Positions 1 to 9,660 of a stretch of 64,000 bases of DNA are shown here, piece after piece. The stretch's first letter is position 1; the number at the start of each line of letters is the position of its first letter. The stretch covers positions 1-64,000 of the forward strand of contig JAAFKA010000021.1 in the NCBI GenBank assembly GCA_013299115.1. The letters are read 5' to 3'. Under the pieces are notes generated by a model. That model was given only the letters and a program-made list of their open reading frames with translations. It did no database searches and was not told the DNA's origin. A program made the translations under genes and the position numbers. The stretch is from Cytophagales bacterium (GTDB taxonomy: Bacteria > Bacteroidota > Bacteroidia > Cytophagales > Thermoflexibacteraceae).

Positions 1-139
1 CAAAAAACTAATCAAAAGAGGACATTTTAGCTCCAAAGAAGACCTCAAAGAAAAGCTAAACAAATTTATTGACTACTTCAATCAAACTATGGCAAAGCCT
101 TTTAAATGGACATATGGGGGAAAGCCTTGCAAGGTATAA
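1..139 (+). pseudogene. IS630-family transposase, C-terminal fragment
   Basis: An open frame runs from the left edge (frame starting at base 2) to TAA at 137-139. Its last residues include GHFSSKEDLKEKL, FIDYFNQTMAKPF and KWTYGGKP, which resemble the C-terminal tail of IS630/Tc1-type DDE transposases: a helix ending in the FNxTMAKPFKWT motif. Only about 45 residues are inside the window, so it is unclear whether the full transposase lies to the left or this is a remnant. The sequence after the stop shows no complete second frame and probably contains the right end of the element. Confidence 0.7.
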
Positions 140-638
140 AGTAAACGGTTATTTATGAGATGTAACACTAGCCACTTATGCTGTGCTGACAAAAAACGAA
201 AAATATGGCGAAGGCTGTACTCACAATACCTTGATAAACCTCGTGTTGTTGTTTGGTAACGACAACATAAAAAACTTTGCAATAATGTCAAAAATATCTT
301 TAAATTTGCACTCGTCATCGTGCTTTGCAAGCAGTTTGTGAACTCGGAGATAGGAAGCATAAGTTTGAGATTTTATTTCGCAAAACAAAATTACAAAATT
401 TTATGCTTCCTTGTTTTCTTTTTTTTAATGTCACTCATATTGAATAGGGTTTATGAATAAATTTTTGTTATGAGGTTTGAAAAAAGATGTCATTTTTTTG
501 AAAAATGACATCTTTCGAAAATTATTCATAAACTCTAATAGAGGTTATTACGATAATTTTTGTATGGAAAATTAACTTCTTGATTTTCAAATCATTGACC
601 TCGCACCCCAAAGGATACGGTACAAATCGTAATAACCT
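140..638. repeat. IS end and nested palindromes, no gene seen
   Basis: No convincing gene is present. Two nested inverted repeats can be read. The first has outer arms GTTTATGAATAA (about 450-461) and TTATTCATAAAC (about 524-535), enclosing the hairpin AAAGATGTCAT/ATGACATCTTT. The second has arms AGAGGTTATTACGAT (about 540-554) and ATCGTAATAACCTCT (about 627-641), close to the stop of the downstream minus-strand cyclophilin gene. They look like small non-autonomous palindromic elements. The AAAGATGTCAT core recurs in the long palindrome at 20221-20295. Confidence 0.5.
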
Positions 639-1337
639 CTAATTTACCAAAGTATCTAAAACTTCGATACTAAACGGAATTTTTTTTACAGGTTTATCAT
701 TTCCAAAGGTTTCTGCTGTTGCAATTTTGTCTATCACTTTCAAACCTTCTATCACTTCGCCAAAAACAGTGTATTTGCCGTCGAGAGAAATATCGCCACC
801 AATGGTTGTATAAACCTTGATTTGTTCTGCTGATAAACTTAGCTTTTGCATGATTGCTAACTCAACCACTTCTACCGAGTCGTAACGGCTGCCTTGAATA
901 AGATAAAACTCAGTAGCCGAAGATTTTTTTTCAGGGTTGTTGGCGTCGGGTCTTGCCATTGCCAAAGCCCCGCGTTTGTGGAAAAATTTGGTAGGCATTA
1001 TTTCATTTGGAATCATTACATTTTCTTGCCTTTGCGACAATTTGCCCAAATCTCCACCCTGAATCATAAAACGATGAATGATTCTATAAAATTGGGCTTG
1101 GTCGTCATAATATCCTTTTTTTATCAACCGAATAAAATTAGCTCTATGCAAAGGTGTTTCTTGGTAGAGTTTACACTTAATGGTTCCTGCTTTGGTGTGA
1201 ATGGCAATGATGGTTTCAGGGTTTTTTTGCCCATATTCCAATAATTGTTCCTTTACATTTTGCTCACTTAGCGAAGGTGAGCAAGCAAAGCAAGCCCCAA
1301 ATAGTAGCCAATAAAAAAAATACTTGAAAGGTAGCAT
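639..1337 (-). CDS. Cyclophilin-type peptidyl-prolyl isomerase lipoprotein
   Basis: A 232-aa protein expected to catalyse proline cis/trans isomerisation during folding outside the cytoplasm. Residues 1-20 form a lipoprotein-like signal with cysteines in LLFGAC and FACS. The cyclophilin fold starts near residue 42 (AIHTKAGTIKCKLY) and contains NFIRLIKKGYYD and FYRIIHRFMIQGGD. The catalytic Arg of the usual FHRV motif is kept, although the preceding His is Tyr. The mid-region of about 60 residues (EIMPTKFFHKRGALAMAR) carries the AMAR strand typical of the family. The end (TVFGEVIEGLKVIDKIA) matches the cyclophilin C-terminus. It stands alone, with palindromes on both sides, and faces away from mfd's end by about 550 nt. 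Confidence 0.9.
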   Translation of the reverse strand: MLPFKYFFYWLLFGACFACSPSLSEQNVKEQLLEYGQKNPETIIAIHTKAGTIKCKLYQETPLHRANFIRLIKKGYYDDQAQFYRIIHRFMIQGGDLGKLSQRQENVMIPNEIMPTKFFHKRGALAMARPDANNPEKKSSATEFYLIQGSRYDSVEVVELAIMQKLSLSAEQIKVYTTIGGDISLDGKYTVFGEVIEGLKVIDKIATAETFGNDKPVKKIPFSIEVLDTLVN

Positions 1338-1892
1338 ACGTTTTTAGTGTGTAAAATTTGTATAAGATAAAAAAGATACGTTTTTTTGCTTTTACTTGTT
1401 ATTTCTCCTATCCTCTCTTATTACCATACCCAAATGCTTGTCTATCACAAGACCTTGCGAATCAACCATATATAGACAACGAGTTGTATCATTTTTTTTG
1501 TCATTGCACTTTTTTATTGCCAACAAATTGCATAGCATAACAAGCAACCCAAAAGTAGGGCTACGAAAATTCGGATGTTGAATTTTTTGAATTGCATAGT
1601 TTTCTGTAGAATGGACTTTAGTCCAATGCTATTAAGCTAAGGAAATAAAAGAAGTAAATTTATAATTAATTGATTATCAATAACTTGTAATTTTTGTTAA
1701 GTCCGTAGGACTGCAATATTTATAGCAAAAGTAAGACACTACTCCTCAAAGTGCCGTAGGCACGAAATATATGTCGTGCCTACGGCACTTTGAAATGGAG
1801 GAAATATGGTGATTTGCTATAAATATTTCGTGCCTATGGCACTAAAAAAAATTTCTTAGTCTAATTTCATTCGCCTAAAGGCGAATATACGT
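1338..1892. repeat. Intergenic palindrome cluster
   Basis: No gene is supported in this 555-nt gap; short open frames of about 60 codons have no recognisable features. It holds a hairpin with 18-nt arms (1748-1765 and 1774-1791, core GTGCCGTAGGCACGA) nested inside the outer arms TATTTATAGCAAA (about 1718-1730) and TTTGCTATAAATA (about 1812-1824). A partial third copy, CGTGCCTATGGCACT, follows near 1830. The short palindrome ATTCGCCTAAAGGCGAAT lies at about 1868-1885 and recurs near 21570 and, slightly changed, near 25694. Confidence 0.6.
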
Positions 1893-4800
1893 TTACTTTA
1901 CCATTCCCTCCAACAACTTAATTGCAATATTTACATTCTTTATGTCCTTGACTATCAGCAGCAATTTGTTGTTCATTTCTTTCATTTGGAAGTTTTTGTT
2001 TCGGGGAACAAAGTTTAGCACCTTGCCAAACACTTCGGATTGGTAGTAAGTTGGCATTTTTACTTTGTCCACAAACCAGCCTTTGAGGGTGTCGTTTTTG
2101 AGGGTCAATTTCTCGAAACCAATTTTTTCGGCTACCCAACGCAACTCTACTGTTTTGAGCAAATCCTCTACCTGCGTAGGCAATTTGCCAAACCTATCGA
2201 CCAGCATTGCCTTAAATTTCTCCAATTCTTCGGGATTTTCCAATTCGTCTGCTTTGGCATAGAGCTGCAATCTTTCAGAAATATTGGAAACATAGTGGTC
2301 GGGTATCAAAATTTCCATGTCGGTTTCTATGCTGCAATCAGAGGTAACAAACTCATTATCAGTTAGTTTGAGTTCGGAGGCAAACAACTCCCTAAATTCC
2401 TCCTCTTTCAACTCCTTCATGGCTTCGTCTAAAATTTGGTGGTACATTTCATAGCCTACATCATTGATAAAACCACTTTGCTCGCCACCCAACAGATTGC
2501 CTGCCCCCCGAATATCCAAATCTCGCATAGCTATTTTGAAACCATCGCCCAACTCCGAAAACTCCTCTAAGGCACTTAGTTTTTTGCGTGCATCTGCCGT
2601 TAAGCCTTGCAGTGTAGGGGCAAGCAAATAGCAAAAGGCTTTGCGGTTTGACCTGCCGACTCTGCCCCGCATTTGGTGCAAATCTGATAAACCAAAATTG
2701 TGGGCATTGTTAATCATAATGGTATTGGCATTGGGAATATCCAAGCCCGACTCTATAATATTGGTGGAAACCATTACATCATAGTCGCCTTCTATGAATT
2801 TGACCATTACTTTTTCCAAATCATCGCCGTCCATCTGCCCATGTGCGTAGCAGACTCTGGCATCAGGCACTAAACGCAAAATAATATTGGCTACTTGCTC
2901 TATGTCACCCACTCTATTGTGGACAAAAAAGACCTGTCCACCCCGTTTGAGTTCATAGCTTACGGCATCTCGTATCAAAGCCTCGTTAAACGAATGAATT
3001 TCTGTGCTTACAGGCTGGCGGTTGGGCGGCGGCGTAGAAATTACCGACAAATCTCTTGCTCCCAACAAAGAAAAATGCAAAGTACGCGGAATAGGTGTAG
3101 CCGTTAAGGTTAGCGAATCTATGTTTACTTTCAATTCTTTGAGTTGCTCTTTTACTTTTACGCCAAATTTTTGCTCCTCGTCTATCACCAACAAGCCTAA
3201 TGCCTTGAATTTCACGTCTTTGCTCACCAAACGATGCGTGCCTATCAAAATATCTATTTTGCCACTTTCCACATCTTTTAACACCTGCTTTACCTCTTTT
3301 GCAGTTCGAAAACGGTTGATATAATCCACCGTACAAGGCAAATTTGCCAACCTGTCTTTAAACGTATGATAATGTTGCATAGCCAAAATGGTGGTTGGCA
3401 CTAAAACAGCTACTTGTTTGCTGTCGTTTACAGCCTTAAAAGCTGCTCGAATTGCCACTTCGGTTTTGCCAAAACCCACATCACCGCAGACTAACCTGTC
3501 CATTGGATAGGGTTTTTCCATATCTGTTTTTACGTCTGCCGTAGCTTTGGCTTGGTCGGGCGTGTCTTCGTAGATAAACGAAGATTCGAGTTCCATTTGC
3601 AAATAGTTATCTTTGTTAAAGGCAAAACCTTTGGCTGCTTTGCGTTTGGCATACAAAGCAATCAATTCTTTGGCTATGTCTTTTACCTTGCGTTTTACAG
3701 ATTTTTTCTTGTTTTCCCACTCTTGCGACCCCAATTTGCTTAGGCTGGGCATGGTGCCATCTTTGCCTGTGTATTTGGCTATTTTGTGCAAACTGTGGAT
3801 ACTGACGTACAAAATATCGTCATCTCTGTAAATCAACCGAATTGCCTCTTGCATTTTGCCATTGTTCTCTACTTTTTCTAAGCCTGCAAAACGAGCCACA
3901 CCATACTCCACGTGTGTTACATAATCACCAATTTGCAAACTACGCAACTCCTTCAAAGTCAAGGCTTTAGACTTGCTATATTTTTCCTGTCCTTTGTAGC
4001 GGTGAAACCTCCCAAACAGTTGGTGGTCTGTGTAGCAAGCCAGTTGCCTTTGTGAGTCTATAAAACCCTCACGCAAGGCAATGTTGAGGTCTTTGAACTT
4101 TACTTTGGTTTCTATTTCGTCAAAAATAGTTTTCAACCTTTCAAATTGTTTGGGAATTTCGGCTGCAATCAAAGTCGTAATGCCTCGAAGTTGGTTTTCT
4201 CCCAAATTTTTTGCCATTAGCCCAAAATCTTTGTTGAAAGCTGGTTGAGGTTTGGCATCGAGTTCAAAGGAAAAAAGAACCCCTTCCCCCAAAGGGGGAG
4301 TTTTTGACGTTGTTTCGTCATTACCCCCTTTGGGGGAAGGGGGGCTTTTTTCAGTTATATTTTTGGTATTGTAGCAAAATCTTTTGCCAAATTCTACAAT
4401 CGTAAAAGGTTTGATACCTTCGTCGAAAGATTGGGTAGTTTCAAAAAGGTCTTCGGGTTTTGGCACTAAACTGATGTCGCCACTGACTATGGTGTTGAAA
4501 TTGGCAACGGCTTTTTCATAATATTTGCCTATAATTTCGGAAGTGAGAAAAATATCTTTACACCAAATTTTGGTGTTTTTAGGCACAAAACGCAACATAG
4601 ATTCTCTTACTTCGTGCAACAATTTGGTCTGCACGTTTGGAATGAGGGCAATATTTTTGATACCTTCTACGGAAAGTTGGCTTGTTGGGTCGAAAGTGCG
4701 GATAGTTTCTATTTCATCGCCAAATAATTCTATGCGGTAAGGCAGTTCGTTGGCGTAAGAAAACACATCTATAATGCCCCCGCGTACAGCAAATTGCCCC

Positions 4801-5339
4801 GCCTCATAGACAAAATCGGATTTTTCGAAGTCGTAAGTGAGTAGCAATTCAGAAATGAAGTCGAGGTCTAACTTGTCGCCAATTTTGGCTGTGAAGGTAT
4901 TTTGCAACAAAGACCTTTGGTTGATAACTTTTTCTACTAAGGCTTCAGGGTAAGTTACAATTAACTCTGCCGTTTGGTTTTGCTTTGCCTGACTCACTCT
5001 GTTTAGCACTTCTGCCCGTTGCAAGACATTGGCATTGTCTATCTCCTCAAATTGATAAGGTCTTTTGTAAGAGGTGGGAAAAAACAAAATTTCGGTGCTT
5101 TTGCCTATCAAATTTTGGAGGTCATTGTGAAAGTAAGCAGCCTCCTCCCTGTCCACCAATACAAACAGCGTGGTTTGCGGGTAGAGTTTGTGGGAAGAAG
5201 CCGCCAGCACTGCATCAAGACTTCCCGCCAGCCCTTTGATTTGGACAACTTCGCCTTGTTGGGCTGCGTGAATTTGCTCGGCTATGAGCTGCACAATGGC
5301 ATCTTGGGTATAAAGTGCTAAGAAATCTGTTGTTTGCAT
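1893..5339 (-). CDS. mfd: Transcription-repair coupling factor Mfd
   Basis: Mfd displaces RNA polymerase stalled at DNA damage and recruits UvrA. The ATG at 5339 gives 1148 aa, the usual length, and starts MQTTDFLALYTQDA; an upstream ATG at 5459 adds 40 residues that look like translated leader. In order there are a UvrB-like N-terminal module (PEALVEKVINQRSL; GIIDVFSYANELPYRIELFGDEIE), the RNA polymerase-interacting CarD-like domain (GDYVTHVEYGVARFAG, about residues 463-525), and an SF2 helicase core with Walker A GDVGFGKTEVA near residue 617, DEEQ near 718 and HQMRGRVGRS. A C-terminal TRCF domain closes the protein. Residues about 332-353 are encoded by a palindromic in-frame insertion. About 160 bp around the start codon are duplicated at 9661-9822. 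Confidence 0.96.
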   Translation of the reverse strand: MQTTDFLALYTQDAIVQLIAEQIHAAQQGEVVQIKGLAGSLDAVLAASSHKLYPQTTLFVLVDREEAAYFHNDLQNLIGKSTEILFFPTSYKRPYQFEEIDNANVLQRAEVLNRVSQAKQNQTAELIVTYPEALVEKVINQRSLLQNTFTAKIGDKLDLDFISELLLTYDFEKSDFVYEAGQFAVRGGIIDVFSYANELPYRIELFGDEIETIRTFDPTSQLSVEGIKNIALIPNVQTKLLHEVRESMLRFVPKNTKIWCKDIFLTSEIIGKYYEKAVANFNTIVSGDISLVPKPEDLFETTQSFDEGIKPFTIVEFGKRFCYNTKNITEKSPPSPKGGNDETTSKTPPLGEGVLFSFELDAKPQPAFNKDFGLMAKNLGENQLRGITTLIAAEIPKQFERLKTIFDEIETKVKFKDLNIALREGFIDSQRQLACYTDHQLFGRFHRYKGQEKYSKSKALTLKELRSLQIGDYVTHVEYGVARFAGLEKVENNGKMQEAIRLIYRDDDILYVSIHSLHKIAKYTGKDGTMPSLSKLGSQEWENKKKSVKRKVKDIAKELIALYAKRKAAKGFAFNKDNYLQMELESSFIYEDTPDQAKATADVKTDMEKPYPMDRLVCGDVGFGKTEVAIRAAFKAVNDSKQVAVLVPTTILAMQHYHTFKDRLANLPCTVDYINRFRTAKEVKQVLKDVESGKIDILIGTHRLVSKDVKFKALGLLVIDEEQKFGVKVKEQLKELKVNIDSLTLTATPIPRTLHFSLLGARDLSVISTPPPNRQPVSTEIHSFNEALIRDAVSYELKRGGQVFFVHNRVGDIEQVANIILRLVPDARVCYAHGQMDGDDLEKVMVKFIEGDYDVMVSTNIIESGLDIPNANTIMINNAHNFGLSDLHQMRGRVGRSNRKAFCYLLAPTLQGLTADARKKLSALEEFSELGDGFKIAMRDLDIRGAGNLLGGEQSGFINDVGYEMYHQILDEAMKELKEEEFRELFASELKLTDNEFVTSDCSIETDMEILIPDHYVSNISERLQLYAKADELENPEELEKFKAMLVDRFGKLPTQVEDLLKTVELRWVAEKIGFEKLTLKNDTLKGWFVDKVKMPTYYQSEVFGKVLNFVPRNKNFQMKEMNNKLLLIVKDIKNVNIAIKLLEGMVK
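4280..4342. repeat. In-frame palindromic element inside mfd
   Basis: Arms of 19 nt, CCCCTTCCCCCAAAGGGGG (4280-4298) and its exact reverse complement (4324-4342), flank a 25-nt spacer inside mfd. In the mfd frame it reads as SPPSPKGG, a short linker, then TPPLGEG, a proline/glycine-rich insert between the N-terminal module and the RNA polymerase-interacting domain. The frame stays open, so the insert is tolerated, much as palindromic elements are tolerated in Rickettsia proteins. Confidence 0.75.
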
Positions 5340-5468
5340 GAAAAGTTTGAAAGCTGCTTTGGTGGCAACAAAGATAGGAAAAAGTATATTAGACTTCTTG
5401 CAAAAGTCTAAAAAAAGTACACTTTCTAAGTTTTGAAAACTTGGAAAGTATAAAATCAAATGTTTTGG

Positions 5469-8459
5469 TTATTTCACAATGCTTACCTGTTGGCTGTGCA
5501 ACAGTTCGCCATTGAAATAAACTTGCAACCAATAATTGCCTTCTTTGAGGCTGCTCACGTTAATAGTTTGAGTGGTGTTGTCCGTTAATTGTCCTGTTTG
5601 CACGGTTTGAGCAAAGAAATTGCGGAGTTGGTAGGTAAATGTACCGTTTTCCATTCGGCAGGGTGCAGGCGTGGGGTCTATGGGCAGACAAGTTACACAA
5701 CGATAGTCAGGGCTAATGATACGCAACTGAAAATCTGAAGTTGTCGGATTAGGATAAGTAATGACTACTCTGCAAGTACCAATTCCACAATCTAAAACAT
5801 TAACCACCACAGTATCTTGGCTGGTGCAAGTGCCGTTGGCAGCGTAAGATGTACGCAATAAGTATTTAATGCCTACTTCGGTGGCAAGCAACCCAATGCG
5901 TGTGCCATTGTTTGCACCTGTAACATTGGTAAACAATTCCATAGCCGTAGAAAGATTTGTCCACGTATAACGGGCGGCATTGCCTGTCAAAGGAATGAAA
6001 AACTCTCGGTATTGTTGGTTGCAAATCTCAAAAGATACAGGCGATGGCGTAGGGGCTGCACTGCTGGTGAGTTCTCGGCTGCTGGTGTAGGTACATTTGA
6101 ACAGGGCAAAGTCTAATTCTACTCTGGCTGTGCCAGCGGCTACTACTCTTACTACCAACTCATGGGTCTGCGAAGAACCAACAATCTCTAACTGCGAACT
6201 CACTCGCCAGCGTGGAATGATGCCTGCTGCCGACAATTCAGGTGCGGTAAACCGCAAAAGGTCGCCATTACAAAAATCTGTTGTATTGGAGGAAGACTGA
6301 ATAAGAGAATTTAGCCAATTATCAAAACCACCCAACGGAATGGTAGGGACTTTGCCCTTCAGCACCCTCTCCACTGCACGCCGAGCATCGACTCTGCCAT
6401 AACCAAAAAGGGTGTCGAAACCAGGATTTGGGTCTTTGATTGGTATTTCCATTGCCGATTCTTGGATATACTGTAAAACTTGAGAGGCAGTTAAATCAGG
6501 ATTAGTTTGCAACATTAAGGCTGCAATGCCTGAAACTTGAGGAGCTGCAGCGGAAGTACCAGCAAAAGTACCAATTGTATAATCTGGATATCTATGGCTC
6601 ATGCTACTATATCCTCTTCCTCCCATTCTGTCTGTAGTAGCTACAAAACTTTCAGCAAAAGCTACGACATCCATTGAAGCACCTCTACCACTTAGCTGAT
6701 AATAGCCCCCATCACGCAGGATACCACCAACAGTGATTACGCCATTAATATTAGCAGGAAAATCCACAGTTGAACTACCATTGCCAGATGCACCCACTAC
6801 CACCGTACCTAATCCATTGCGACCTTGTGTCAGTGCGTTTTGAACTGCATTGCGTACTTCGTTGCCACCTGGCGCACTTTCTGTTCTGCCCCAAGAAAAA
6901 TTTAAAATATCTGCTTTCCCATCGTCCCAAGCCCAGTTAATACCTTTGGCTGCGTCAAAATTAGTTTCTCCTTGGTATGTCCAAATATTGACAGGCACAA
7001 AGGTTACATTATTTGCTACGCCTTTCATGCCTACCTTGTTGTGCCTTGCTCCAGCTACACCTGCACAAGCTATACCATGACCTATTATTTGTCTACTTAA
7101 CTCTTGTTCAGGGCGACAAGCACCAAAACCCGTGGGGTCTAAAGGTGTATAGCCTTGCACCATTACCAAATCTTCGTGAGGGTCTAAGCCATCGTCCACC
7201 ATGCCTATAACCACAGGTGTATTTTCACAATTTTTAGTTAAAGCCCATGCTTCGTTTGCATTGAGGTCATAGTTACCTGCCACTCTTGTATTTAAGTGCC
7301 ACTGCAAAAGTTCAAGAGGGTCACCCTCTGACAATTTTAAATCTGCCCTAAAATTAGGATTGCTATAAGTAGCTACTCCACTTTCATAGATTTTATTGGC
7401 TATCTCAAACACTTGGGTGGCATCTGTTACTCGGAGCAAGTACATATTCCAAGGGGTGCTTTCTTTTAAGGTAACAGTCCCTTTGTAAGTTTCTATTACT
7501 TGCTCTATGGTAGTGCCTTTTTGCAACCCTACTGAAATTTCATTGGTAGCAAAATGCTGTTTCCCTTCACTGTCTTTGTAAACAGGCAACACATAATCTA
7601 TGGCGGGCTGGGCTTGTTTGGTCTGTGCCAAAAAGTCTGCTATTGCTTTGGGTGAAGTGTGCTGCACCACCACCGCAGGAAAACCACCAATATAAGTAGC
7701 CTCCGTTGTTATATTGGCGTTAGTAGCCAATTGCTTACCAAATTCTGCTGCATTTGCTTTTTTATCATTTAGCCTGATGATACTTTGGCTTGGGTCGGCT
7801 GTTAAATAGTGCTTTTCGCCATTTGTCCAGCAATAAACGGCTTGGGTTGTGGTAGGTGCAGTGCTTAGTTTAAGGTCTGCCCTAAAATTAGGGTTGGCAT
7901 AAATAGCTACTCCACTTTCATAAATTTTATTGGCTATGTCAAACACTTGTCGAGCATCTGTTGCACGCAATAGGTACATATTCCAAGGTGTGTTTTCTTT
8001 TAAAGTAACAGCCCCTTTGTAAGTTTGTATCACTTGCTCTATGGTAACATCTTTTTGCAAGCCTAACACAATTTCGTTAGTGGCATAGTAAGTTTGCCAT
8101 TCACTATCATAGTAAACAGGCAATACATAATCTATCATGGCTTCTGCTTGTTTGACTTGAGCCAAAAAGTCTGCTGTTGCTTTTGGCGTAGGGTGCTGCA
8201 CCACCACCGCAGGGAAACCGCCAACGTAGGTGGCAGTAGCCTTTAAGTTGGTAGTAGCAAATTTGCTAATCAAATCTGTAGCATTTGCCTTTCTATCATT
8301 GAGACGGATAATGCTTTGATTTTGGTCAACCGTCAAATATTGCTTTTTACCATTTGTCCAGCAATAGACAGTTTGGGTTATACTAAAAACAGTTTGGGCT
8401 ATACCAGTGGTGCTTAGTAAGCAAAGGAGCAAAGCCCCTATTAAATTGATTTTTTTCAT
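5469..8459 (-). CDS. T9SS-secreted subtilisin-like (S8) serine protease
   Basis: A 996-aa secreted endopeptidase. Residues 1-21 are a signal peptide ending in TGIAQ. Two near-identical repeats of about 170 residues follow (about 28-195 and 208-378). Each begins VYCWTNG, contains GGFPAVVVQH and ends NPNFRADLKLS; they sit where a propeptide would be. The S8 catalytic domain carries Asp in GMVDDGLDPHED (about 418), His in IIGHGIACAG (about 459) and Ser in FAGTSAAAPQVSG (about 632). After this comes a region rich in beta strands, and the last 90 or so residues (ITYPNPTTSDFQL, SLKEGNYWLQV, QQVSIVK) form a T9SS type A sorting domain. The gene starts 19 nt after the lipoprotein gene at 8479-8964, so the two are probably co-transcribed. 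Confidence 0.93.
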   Translation of the reverse strand: MKKINLIGALLLCLLSTTGIAQTVFSITQTVYCWTNGKKQYLTVDQNQSIIRLNDRKANATDLISKFATTNLKATATYVGGFPAVVVQHPTPKATADFLAQVKQAEAMIDYVLPVYYDSEWQTYYATNEIVLGLQKDVTIEQVIQTYKGAVTLKENTPWNMYLLRATDARQVFDIANKIYESGVAIYANPNFRADLKLSTAPTTTQAVYCWTNGEKHYLTADPSQSIIRLNDKKANAAEFGKQLATNANITTEATYIGGFPAVVVQHTSPKAIADFLAQTKQAQPAIDYVLPVYKDSEGKQHFATNEISVGLQKGTTIEQVIETYKGTVTLKESTPWNMYLLRVTDATQVFEIANKIYESGVATYSNPNFRADLKLSEGDPLELLQWHLNTRVAGNYDLNANEAWALTKNCENTPVVIGMVDDGLDPHEDLVMVQGYTPLDPTGFGACRPEQELSRQIIGHGIACAGVAGARHNKVGMKGVANNVTFVPVNIWTYQGETNFDAAKGINWAWDDGKADILNFSWGRTESAPGGNEVRNAVQNALTQGRNGLGTVVVGASGNGSSTVDFPANINGVITVGGILRDGGYYQLSGRGASMDVVAFAESFVATTDRMGGRGYSSMSHRYPDYTIGTFAGTSAAAPQVSGIAALMLQTNPDLTASQVLQYIQESAMEIPIKDPNPGFDTLFGYGRVDARRAVERVLKGKVPTIPLGGFDNWLNSLIQSSSNTTDFCNGDLLRFTAPELSAAGIIPRWRVSSQLEIVGSSQTHELVVRVVAAGTARVELDFALFKCTYTSSRELTSSAAPTPSPVSFEICNQQYREFFIPLTGNAARYTWTNLSTAMELFTNVTGANNGTRIGLLATEVGIKYLLRTSYAANGTCTSQDTVVVNVLDCGIGTCRVVITYPNPTTSDFQLRIISPDYRCVTCLPIDPTPAPCRMENGTFTYQLRNFFAQTVQTGQLTDNTTQTINVSSLKEGNYWLQVYFNGELLHSQQVSIVK

Positions 8460-8478
8460 CTTTTTATCTGTTTAAGAG

Positions 8479-8964
8479 TTAGTTACATTTAGTTAAAGAA
8501 AGTGAACTGGCACAAAATACATTTTTTGGTAATAAGCTACCTGACAAACCTGGACAATCCCTGTTGCCACCTAAACAACTGTAGGGGTTTGTATTTTGAG
8601 TATCCAGTTTAAAATATACCTTCGTACCATTTTTCCATTCTTGGTATGACAGAAATTCTTTTACCAAATAGGAATTACTGATGGCAATGGTATTTTTTAA
8701 AACAGGCTTGTCATCGTCTCCTTTAAGTGGGTCACGTGTATCAAACCCAATGTTGCCATTTTTTACACTAATCCAGATATAACTGGGACAGTCTGCAAAC
8801 ACCACTTCCCCCTCATAGCACTTGTTAGGGTCTGGTGTTTCAGGTTTATTGGGGTCTATGACCACAGGCTGGGGGGCTGCTGCCTGTTGTTGTTGGCAGC
8901 TACCCAAGCTGGCGAGTAGCACAGCTACGGCACAGCTAAGAATTAATTTTTTCATTTTCTTCAA
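8479..8964 (-). CDS. Small lipoprotein of unknown function
   Basis: A 161-aa protein that I do not recognise. It has a clear lipoprotein signal (MKKMKKLILSC, lipobox LGSC at residues 21-24), a Gln/Ala/Pro-rich linker, and then a small domain with cysteines in KCYEG, DCPSY, YSCLGG, RDCPG, FCASS and TKCN that could form disulphides. It should be anchored in the outer or inner membrane. Its stop lies 19 nt before the subtilase start, so it may be a partner, substrate or inhibitor of that protease, but nothing in the sequence settles this. Confidence 0.75.
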   Translation of the reverse strand: MKKMKKLILSCAVAVLLASLGSCQQQQAAAPQPVVIDPNKPETPDPNKCYEGEVVFADCPSYIWISVKNGNIGFDTRDPLKGDDDKPVLKNTIAISNSYLVKEFLSYQEWKNGTKVYFKLDTQNTNPYSCLGGNRDCPGLSGSLLPKNVFCASSLSLTKCN

Positions 8965-9429
8965 ATGAGTTAAAATGTGATAAATTGTACCCTACGCTTT
9001 AGCGTGGGCTGTTATTTGTTTGCTTTTGGTTGTTTGCAACCGAAAGCACTTAATGAGTGCAAAAGTAAATAGCATTTTTTACTTTATTGGTCAAATGTAA
9101 GATTAGTTGTTTTTTTATTTTTTTGAGGGTCAAAAAAATAATTGATTTGTTTAAAATATAATTTATAAGATTAAAATACTTGTTAAAGGAATATTGTAGG
9201 GGTTTTATTGGGTACTTTTTCGATGGAGTGATTTTGGGCAAAATTTAGTTAATTTTTTTAAAGTATTGATTATCAATAAACTAACAAAAAATAATATTTC
9301 AAAAAGTGCAAAAAGTTAGGAAAAAAAGTCACTTTTTCGAAATCACACTTTTTTTTGCAACTTTTACCAAAAAAATGAGCTGATTTTAGCTATTTTGCAA
9401 GGTGAAACTTTGTCGTTTGTGAGGACACA

Positions 9430-9660
9430 AACAACGGCAGTGAACCCTCGGCAGTGGTCGATAGACCCTGCCGATGGTTGAACGAAAGGCAGAAAACTAT
9501 TGGCAGGGCAAAAAATCGGAGTGCCGACCAGCCACTGCCAAAGTTTTTTTAGTGAAACCTCGGCAGTGGTCGATAGACCCTGCCGATGGTTGAACGGAGG
9601 AAGTTGAAACTATTGGCAGGGTCTTGCCATGACTGCCTAAGGCACTGCCAAAATTTCTCA
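9430..9660. repeat. REP-like hairpins, two tandem copies of ~108 bp
   Basis: The unit beginning GTGAACCCTCGGCAGTGG and containing CGATAGACCCTGCCGATGG occurs at about 9440-9550 and again at about 9550-9655. Each unit contains two imperfect palindromes, one of the form CGGCAG...CTGCCG and one of the form TTGGCAGGG...CACTGCCAA. The same family occurs at 35125-35215, 36331-36387, 39915-40026 and 46101-46222. Confidence 0.8.

Noticed and set aside
82-360. 92-codon minus-strand open frame
   Set aside because: It overlaps the transposase tail antisense, and its sequence has no recognisable motif or signal.
1358-1581. Two overlapping plus-strand frames of about 60 codons
   Set aside because: Low-complexity translation with no start context or motif; surrounded by palindromes.
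9050-9241. 63-codon minus-strand open frame
   Set aside because: Composition is Lys/Ile/Asn-rich, as expected of AT-rich spacer, and it lies in a probable promoter region.
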